The position numbers were made by a program, and so were the translations under genes. A stretch of 64,000 bases of DNA from the NCBI RefSeq assembly GCF_027257975.1, contig NZ_JANZKX010000001.1, positions 186,001 to 250,000 of the forward strand, in the 5' to 3' direction. Below, in pieces: positions 52,843-61,350 of this stretch (positions are counted from its first letter, which is position 1; every line of letters begins with the position of its first letter). Under the pieces are notes generated by a model, which was given only the letters and a program-made list of their open reading frames with translations, was not told the DNA's origin and ran no database searches. Source of the DNA: Pelomonas sp. BJYL3. Lineage in GTDB: Bacteria > Pseudomonadota > Gammaproteobacteria > Burkholderiales > Burkholderiaceae_C.

Positions 52843-54273
52843 TCAGAAATTCAGGGTGCGCTTGTCCACGGCCAGGGCCGCTTCCTTGGTGGCTTCGCTC
52901 AAGCTCGGGTGGGCGTGGCAGATGCGGGCAATGTCCTCGGCCGAGGCCTTGAACTCCATCGCCACCACGGCTTCGGCAACCAGCTCGGAAGCGAAGGGGC
53001 CGATGATGTGCACGCCCAGGATCTCGTCGGTCTTGGCGTCTGCCAGCATCTTCACGAAGCCGGTGGTGTCGCCCAGCGCGCGAGCGCGGCCATTGGCCAT
53101 GAAGGGGAACTGGCCGGCCTTGTACGCGACACCCTCGGCCTTGAGCTGCTGCTCGGTCTTGCCGACCCAGGCGATCTCGGGACTGGTGTAGATGACCCAG
53201 GGAATGGTGCCGAAGTTCACATGGCCGTGCTGGCCTGCGATGCGCTCGGCCACGGCCACGCCCTCTTCCTCGGCCTTGTGGGCCAGCATGGGGCCGCGCA
53301 CGACGTCACCCACGGCCCAGACATTGGGCAGGTTGGTCTTGCACTCGTCGTCCACGACGATGGCGCCGCGCTCGTCCAGCTTCAGGCCCACGGCTTCGGC
53401 ATTCAGGCCGATGGTGTTGGGCACGCGGCCGATGGAGACGATCAGCTTGTCCACCACCAGGCTCTGCTCGGCGCCCTTGGCGTCGGCGTAGGCGATGGTG
53501 ACGCTGTCCTTGCCCTTGGTCACCGAGGCGATCTTCACGCCGAGCTGGATGTCCAGGCCCTGCTTCTTGAAGACCTTGGCGGCTTCCTTGGCCACGGCTT
53601 CGTCGGCAGCGCCCAGGAAGGCCGGCATGGCTTCGAGGATGGTGACTTCGGCACCCAGGCGGCGCCACACCGAGCCCATCTCCAGGCCGATCACGCCAGA
53701 GCCGATCACGCCCAGCTTCTTGGGCGTGGCGGGGATGCGCAGCGCGCCGTCGTTGGAGAGGATCAGCTCTTCGTCGAACTCGGCGCCGGGCAGCTGGCGG
53801 GCATTGGAGCCGGTGGCGATGATGACGTGCTTGGCACTCAGCGTCTCTTCAGCAGCGCCAGCCACCTTGATCTCGTAGCCGCCGTCCTTGGCAGCGACGA
53901 AGGAGCCGCGGCCGTGGAAGAAGCTGACCTTGTTCTTCTTGAACAGGTAGAGGATGCCGTCGTTGTTCTGCTTCACGACGGTGGCCTTGCGGCCGATCAT
54001 CTTGGCGACGTCGATCTGGACGTTGTCCGCCGTGATGCCGTGCTCGGCGAAGTGGTGGTTGGCGTGCTCGAAATGCTCCGAGGACTGCAGCAGGGCCTTG
54101 GAGGGGATGCAGCCGACGTTGGTGCAGGTGCCGCCCGGTGCGGGGCCGCCCTTCTCGTTCTTCCACTCGTCGATGCAGGCCGCGTTGAAGCCCAGCTGGG
54201 CGGCACGGATGGCGGCGATGTAGCCGCCGGGGCCGCCGCCGATCACGACGACGTCAAAGTTCTTGGTGCTCAT
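52843..54273 (-). CDS. lpdA: Dihydrolipoyl dehydrogenase (E3)
   Basis: A flavoprotein that reoxidises the dihydrolipoyl arm of 2-oxoacid dehydrogenases with NAD. The 476-residue protein has the FAD motif [14 protein letters not shown], the redox-active disulfide [13 protein letters not shown] (C50, C55), the NAD motif [15 protein letters not shown], and the C-terminal HAHPSLSEA with the catalytic His. The start is the ATG at 54273. It is third in the odhA-odhB-lpdA operon and so most likely serves the 2-oxoglutarate complex. Confidence 0.97.
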   Translation of the reverse strand: MSTKNFDVVVIGGGPGGYIAAIRAAQLGFNAACIDEWKNEKGGPAPGGTCTNVGCIPSKALLQSSEHFEHANHHFAEHGITADNVQIDVAKMIGRKATVVKQNNDGILYLFKKNKVSFFHGRGSFVAAKDGGYEIKVAGAAEETLSAKHVIIATGSNARQLPGAEFDEELILSNDGALRIPATPKKLGVIGSGVIGLEMGSVWRRLGAEVTILEAMPAFLGAADEAVAKEAAKVFKKQGLDIQLGVKIASVTKGKDSVTIAYADAKGAEQSLVVDKLIVSIGRVPNTIGLNAEAVGLKLDERGAIVVDDECKTNLPNVWAVGDVVRGPMLAHKAEEEGVAVAERIAGQHGHVNFGTIPWVIYTSPEIAWVGKTEQQLKAEGVAYKAGQFPFMANGRARALGDTTGFVKMLADAKTDEILGVHIIGPFASELVAEAVVAMEFKASAEDIARICHAHPSLSEATKEAALAVDKRTLNF

Positions 54274-54392
54274 GTCTTGATTCCTTGTCGCAGCAGGCCC
54301 CGAGGGCTCGGGGCATGGCAAACGGCCTCAGGCTCGCGTACAGGTTCCGGGGATGGACCTGCCGCGCTGCCCTGAGGCCGCGCAGTCACCAT

Positions 54393-55634
54393 TTAGATGT
54401 CAAACAGCAGGCGGGCCGGGTCTTCCAGCGCTTCCTTCATCGTGACCAGGCCCAGCACGGCTTCGCGGCCGTCGATGATGCGGTGGTCGTAGGACATCGC
54501 GAGGTAGTTGATCGGGCGCACCACGACCTGGCCGTTCTCGACCACGGCGCGGTCCTTGGTGGCGTGCACGCCCAGGATGGCCGACTGCGGCGGGTTGATG
54601 ATGGGGGTCGACAGCATGGAGCCGAAGGTGCCGCCATTGGAGATGGAGAAGGTGCCGCCGGTCAGGTCGTCGATGGAGATCTTGCCTTCCTTGGCCTTCT
54701 GGCCGAACTCGGCGATCTTCTTCTCGATGTCGGCAAAGCTCAGCTGGTCGGCATTGCGGATGATGGGCACGACCAGGCCACGGGGCGAGCCCACGGCGAT
54801 GCCGATGTCGAAGTAGCCGTGGTAGACGATGTCATTGCCATCGACCGAGGCGTTCAGCACCGGGAACTTCTTGAGGGCAGCGACGGCGGCCTTCACGAAG
54901 AAGCTCATGAAGCCCAGCTTGACGCCGTGCTCCTTCTCGAACTTCTCCTGGAACTTCTTGCGCATCTCCATCAGCGGCGCCATGTTCACTTCGTTGAACG
55001 TGGTCAGGATGGCGTTGGTCGACTGCGACTGGATCAGACGCTCGGCCACGCGGGCGCGCAGGCGGCTCATCGGCACGCGCTGCTCGGGGCGGTCACCCAG
55101 GTTCTGTGCGACGGGCGCGGCGACGGCCGGCAGCGGCTTGGCGGCGGCCACGGGGGCGGCGACCGGCGCGGCCACGGCGGCAGGCTTGGCGCCGGCGGCC
55201 AGGGCGTCGCCCTTGGTCACGCGGCCGTCCTTGCCGGAGCCGGCGACGTCGGTGGCCTGCAGGCCCTTCTCGGCCAGGATCTTCGCGGCGGCGGGCATGG
55301 CCACGTCACCCTTGTTGGCGGCAGCAGCGGGGGCTGCGGCGGCCGGAGCGGCTGCAGGCGCTGCAGCCGGGGCGGCCACGGCACCGGCCTTGCCTTCGGT
55401 GTCGATGCGGGCGATGACTTCCTCGCTCACGACGGAGGCGCCGCCGTCCTTCAGGGTCTCGGCCAGCACGCCGGCGCTGGGCGCGGGCACTTCCAGCACG
55501 ACCTTGTCGGTTTCGATCTCGATCAGGATCTCGTCCACCGCGACGGCTTCGCCGGGCTTCTTCTTCCAGGAGATCAGGGTGCCTTCGGACACCGATTCAG
55601 ACAGTTGGGGAACCTTGACTTCAACGATTGCCAT
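54393..55634 (-). CDS. odhB: Dihydrolipoyllysine succinyltransferase (E2o)
   Basis: The core of the 2-oxoglutarate dehydrogenase complex (also sucB), transferring succinyl from lipoate to CoA. In its 413 residues it has one lipoyl domain with the lipoyl Lys in [10 protein letters not shown] (about 43), an Ala-rich linker, the E3/E1-binding domain ([20 protein letters not shown]), a second Ala/Pro linker, and the catalytic domain with [15 protein letters not shown] near the C-terminus. Start ATG at 55634, 112 nt after odhA. Confidence 0.97.
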   Translation of the reverse strand: MAIVEVKVPQLSESVSEGTLISWKKKPGEAVAVDEILIEIETDKVVLEVPAPSAGVLAETLKDGGASVVSEEVIARIDTEGKAGAVAAPAAAPAAAPAAAAPAAAANKGDVAMPAAAKILAEKGLQATDVAGSGKDGRVTKGDALAAGAKPAAVAAPVAAPVAAAKPLPAVAAPVAQNLGDRPEQRVPMSRLRARVAERLIQSQSTNAILTTFNEVNMAPLMEMRKKFQEKFEKEHGVKLGFMSFFVKAAVAALKKFPVLNASVDGNDIVYHGYFDIGIAVGSPRGLVVPIIRNADQLSFADIEKKIAEFGQKAKEGKISIDDLTGGTFSISNGGTFGSMLSTPIINPPQSAILGVHATKDRAVVENGQVVVRPINYLAMSYDHRIIDGREAVLGLVTMKEALEDPARLLFDI

Positions 55635-55746
55635 GATGATTCTTTCTGCTTGCTGCTGCGCTGGCCGCTCACTGCCCGCGGTCCGGCGTCACGAGGTGGA
55701 CGCCTGAACCGGGCGGGTCAGGAGCGGCACCCAGGGCCGCTTTGAC

Positions 55747-58602
<2,856 letters not shown>

Positions 58603-58690
58603 TTCGCTCACCTCTTGTTCCGGTTTCCAGAACTGTTGGCTGGTTGGACAACCTTCCGCGACACGGCTTGACCGGTTGGCGGATTGCGAC
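58603..58690 (-). ncRNA. Candidate sucA RNA motif (5' leader of odhA)
   Basis: The 88 nt directly before the odhA ATG fold, by eye, into three consecutive hairpins on the minus strand: CCGC...GCGG enclosing CGG-TCAAG-CCG, then GGTT-GTCC-AACC, then CCAG-CCAACAGTT-CTGG. The Shine-Dalgarno AGAGGTGA follows. A conserved cis-regulatory structure called the sucA RNA motif is known in this position in Burkholderiales, close to the ribosome-binding site. The match to the Rfam model is from memory of position and general shape, not computed. Its ligand is not known. Confidence 0.55.
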
Positions 58691-58788
58691 CCGCCTTTGC
58701 TGTTGCCAGAAAAGGGGACGGGAAGGACCTGAGGATGCGCACCTGCCACCACTGGCTTCCGGTACGAATCCCCATCACAGGGAACCGG

Positions 58789-58817
58789 ACTGTAACACCC
58801 TTGCCATCTGCCACCAA
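58789..58817 (-). promoter_or_regulatory. Candidate odhA promoter
   Basis: On the minus strand TTGGTG (58817-58812), a 17-nt spacer and TACAGT (58794-58789). Transcription would begin near 58782, giving a leader of about 180 nt that contains the sucA-like RNA. Confidence 0.4.
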
Positions 58818-58916
58818 TGCACCGGCCGCCTTGATCTTCGGCAACTTGAGGCCGCTTCTGAGGCTTTTGCACGGCCCGGCCCTGGCTTGCCATTGGAGTG
58901 CCGGCAGGCCAAACGT

Positions 58917-58945
58917 TTGCGAATTCACGGGCCATGGCCTAGACT
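58917..58945 (+). promoter_or_regulatory. Candidate promoter for the 2OG-Fe(II) oxygenase
   Basis: TTGCGA (58917-58922), 17-nt spacer, TAGACT (58940-58945) on the plus strand, each 4/6 to the sigma-70 consensus. Expected start near 58952, about 58 nt before the ATG at 59010. Confidence 0.42.
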
Positions 58946-59009
58946 TCCCGCGCGCGCCACGGCCCCGCGATTGAATGGCCGGGCGACGGGAAGAGAAAAG
59001 GACTCCCCC

Positions 59010-59852
59010 ATGCAAGTCAGCGTCGTTGACTACCGCGCCCCGGATGCCGCCGAGCGCTTCACCCGTTCCCTGCATGAAACCGGCTTCGGTGTGCTGGTGA
59101 ACCATCCCATCCCCCAGACGCTGGTCGAGAAGATCTATGCCGACTGGCTCGGCTTCTTCAACGGCGACGAGAAGACCGGCTACACGTTCTCCAAGGAGAC
59201 GCAGGATGGCTGGTTCTCCACCGAGATCTCCGAGACGGCCAAGGGCTTCACGCAAAAGGACATCAAGGAGTACTTCCACATCTATCCCTGGGGCCGCATC
59301 CCACCGGCCCTCAAGGACGATGCGATGCAGTACTACGGCCTGGCCAACGGCCTCGCGGCCGAGCTGCTGTCCTGGGTGGAGCGGCACACCCCGCCGGACA
59401 TCGCGAAGAACTACCGCGAGCCGCTCTCCCACATGATCAAGGACAGCCGCCAGACCCTGCTGCGCGTGCTGCGCTACCCGCCCCTCACCGGCCAGGAGCC
59501 CGCCGGCTCCCTGCGCGCTGCGCCGCACGGGGACATCAACCTGCTGACCATCCTCCCCGCTGCCAACGAGCCCGGCCTGCAGGTGCAGGCCAAGGACGGC
59601 AGCTGGGTCGACGTGCCCTGCGACTTCGGCATGCTGATCATCAACATCGGCGACATGCTCCAGGAAGCCTCGCAAGGCTACTACCCCTCCACCATCCACC
59701 GCGTGGTGAACCCCGTGGGCGACGGCGCGAAGAAGAGCCGCATCTCCCTGCCCCTCTTCCTGCACCCGCGCAACGAAGTAGTGCTGAGCGACCGCTACAC
59801 GGCGCACAGCTATCTGGAGGAGCGGCTCCGCGAGTTGGGCGTCAAGGGCTGA
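59010..59852 (+). CDS. Isopenicillin-N-synthase-like 2OG-Fe(II) oxygenase
   Basis: A 280-residue non-haem iron dioxygenase. The N-terminal DIOX_N-type part (SLHETGFGVLVNHPIPQTLV) is followed by the double-stranded beta helix with Fe ligands H173 and D175 (APHGDINLLT) and H230 (TIHRVVNP), and the R244-x-S246 pair that binds the 2-oxoglutarate carboxylate. AAGGA lies 8 nt before the ATG at 59010. Substrate unknown. It is divergent from odhA, the operon that consumes 2-oxoglutarate, and is convergent with the peptide cassette to the right. Codon use matches the core genes rather than the cassette. Confidence 0.88.
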   Translation: MQVSVVDYRAPDAAERFTRSLHETGFGVLVNHPIPQTLVEKIYADWLGFFNGDEKTGYTFSKETQDGWFSTEISETAKGFTQKDIKEYFHIYPWGRIPPALKDDAMQYYGLANGLAAELLSWVERHTPPDIAKNYREPLSHMIKDSRQTLLRVLRYPPLTGQEPAGSLRAAPHGDINLLTILPAANEPGLQVQAKDGSWVDVPCDFGMLIINIGDMLQEASQGYYPSTIHRVVNPVGDGAKKSRISLPLFLHPRNEVVLSDRYTAHSYLEERLRELGVKG

Positions 59853-59877
59853 CGCAGAGGCCTTCTCAAGAACCAGA

Positions 59878-59903
59878 AAAAGGGTGCTCGCAAGCACCCT
59901 TTT
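59878..59903. terminator. Bidirectional intrinsic terminator
   Basis: AAAAGGGTGCT (59878-59888) and AGCACCCTTTT (59893-59903) form a perfect 11-bp stem with loop CGCA. T runs are present on both strands (TTTTCC on plus; TTTTT on minus). It closes the oxygenase gene from the left and the peptide operon from the right. Confidence 0.88.
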
Positions 59904-59906
59904 CCT

Positions 59907-60098
59907 TTATGCAAGCATTCCGTCAGAGACGAGTTTGCTGCCATTCCTCTCATTGTTGTTGTTCTGGGTATTTCGCTCGTTGTTGGTGTCAGCTTGAAGC
60001 TGAACGCCACCGGCAACAGCCTGCAACAACTCGGAGCTCAACTCCTGGGCATCGTTCTTCTGCTGAGGAACTCGCTTACCTACAAGCCTGGATTTCAT
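59907..60098 (-). CDS. Putative RiPP precursor peptide with GG leader and Asn-rich core
   Basis: A 63-residue peptide. AAGGAG stands 6 nt before the ATG at 60098, the best ribosome-binding site of the cassette. Residues 1-31 look like a leader: basic start MKSRLVGKR, then the amphipathic ELSSELLQAVAGG with Gly-Gly at 30-31, the pattern cleaved by C39-type peptidases. The remaining 32 residues have eight Asn, four Ser/Thr, no Cys and no aromatics, and contain NNERN twice (39-43 and 48-52), encoded with different synonymous codons. It is the last gene of a three-gene operon behind a JmjC oxygenase and an M16 peptidase. A precursor role is inferred from these features; I do not recognise a family. 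Confidence 0.7.
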   Translation of the reverse strand: MKSRLVGKRVPQQKNDAQELSSELLQAVAGGVQLQADTNNERNTQNNNNERNGSKLVSDGMLA

Positions 60099-60143
60099 TC
60101 ATTCTCCTTTTCCATTAATACACCCTCCTCATCCTCCGGGGCT

Positions 60144-61337
60144 TCAGCCCTCTTGAAACGAAACAAGCCCCTGCCCGATCAGCCAGCGACAGAATTCGAG
60201 CGCCTCATCAGGCTTGGCCAGATCTGCTAGGTCATCAGGAGAAAACGAACCGAGTTCGGCGACTCGATCGATCAATATCAGCATTTTTGACGCTGGCACG
60301 GTGATCCGGCGACCGGTCACGGTGAACCAGGATTGCTGAGAGGTGTCATTCCAATAAAGCTCCGCGCCCGGCTGAAGCCTAAGCCGCGTTCCGTTGTCAA
60401 TCCTGGACATGTTATTGATGGTGCGAATGCGCTTCCCAGGAACCAGGGCACCTGAGCGTTCATACAGGAACCTCAGCGAAGTGGCTACCCGCCCCTTGCT
60501 GAGCGCCAGCTCCGCCATTTCCATGACCTTTTCCCTGGAAGCTGGATCGTCAAGGTTGCAGAGAATCTCGTGGGGCACGGTCTGGCGCAGTCGGCTGTCC
60601 TGCATGGTGCCATCCAGAACCGTCGAACGAATCAACTTGTACCAGGTGATCGGGTGCAGCCCGAATGTGATGTGCATCGAGCACTGCTCTTCGGCAACCC
60701 CGCTGTGCACGACACCACGCGGGATGTAGAGCGAAGCCCCTTTGTCCAGCATCACTTCCTGAATCTCGTCGCCGTCATAGTCCCGGTCAACCTCGATGAA
60801 TTCGGTACGCAGCGCATCTTCGACCGCTGGCAAGTGGATGGCAGGATCCACGCGCAAGCGCCACCGCTTGCTGCCCTCCATTTGCAGGAGGAATACATCA
60901 TGACTGTCGTAATGCGCCAGGAATCCCTGAGAGTTTGGCGGCGTCAGATAGATGTTCGCCTCTACCTGACAGAGCATTTCGCTTGATATCTTCGCGCACA
61001 ACTCTGCGAGCTTGGGCCAGCGCTTCTGGGCTCGCGGGAGAATCAAGGTATTTCCCGCCGCATAAAGGGCCAGGGCCTCCTCGACCGAACTGATTTCCGC
61101 GCGACGCCCTCCCGTGGGCGCCTTGGCAGCCAGAAGACCGGATCCGCCCCAAGGTTCGACAATCGTCCATGGCATTGCCGAGAAAAGATAGCTTTCGACA
61201 TCTTCAATGGAAAGAATATCTTCAGGGACTTTGCAGGCATCCGAAAAAAGCTTCCAGTGCTTCTCATAGACCTCGGCCATGAATCTCTCCTGACCAAAGG
61301 ATCCAAGCAGATATTCAATTCCCTTATCCAGTGACAT
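60144..61337 (-). CDS. JmjC/cupin-fold Fe(II)/2OG-dependent peptidyl hydroxylase-like protein
   Basis: 397 residues. The region around 137-165 (NSQGFLAHYDSHDVFLLQME then KRWRL) matches the ribosomal oxygenase/JmjC group (YcfD, MINA53, NO66), with metal ligands H142, D144 and, in YIPRGVVHSG, H211. These enzymes hydroxylate the beta carbon of Arg or His in ribosomal proteins; the related FIH acts on Asn. The C-terminal 150 residues would be the dimerisation and winged-helix part. The ATG at 61337 has GAGG 5-6 nt upstream; an ATG seven codons earlier overlaps the preceding gene. It is 13 nt after the M16 gene and 45 nt before the peptide gene, so the peptide is its most likely substrate. A stand-alone ribosomal oxygenase is the main alternative. 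Confidence 0.82.
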   Translation of the reverse strand: MSLDKGIEYLLGSFGQERFMAEVYEKHWKLFSDACKVPEDILSIEDVESYLFSAMPWTIVEPWGGSGLLAAKAPTGGRRAEISSVEEALALYAAGNTLILPRAQKRWPKLAELCAKISSEMLCQVEANIYLTPPNSQGFLAHYDSHDVFLLQMEGSKRWRLRVDPAIHLPAVEDALRTEFIEVDRDYDGDEIQEVMLDKGASLYIPRGVVHSGVAEEQCSMHITFGLHPITWYKLIRSTVLDGTMQDSRLRQTVPHEILCNLDDPASREKVMEMAELALSKGRVATSLRFLYERSGALVPGKRIRTINNMSRIDNGTRLRLQPGAELYWNDTSQQSWFTVTGRRITVPASKMLILIDRVAELGSFSPDDLADLAKPDEALEFCRWLIGQGLVSFQEG

Positions 61338-61350
61338 TGTCCTCGCCTTT

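Noticed and set aside
59010-59852. 2OG-Fe(II) oxygenase as part of the peptide cassette
   Set aside because: It lies on the opposite strand, beyond a bidirectional terminator, and has core-type codon use. Kept as a neighbour only.
59907-60098. Lanthipeptide, lasso or thiopeptide precursor
   Set aside because: The peptide has no Cys and few Ser/Thr, and no LanM/LanB, cyclase or YcaO gene is in view. A hydroxylated or otherwise modified linear peptide fits better.
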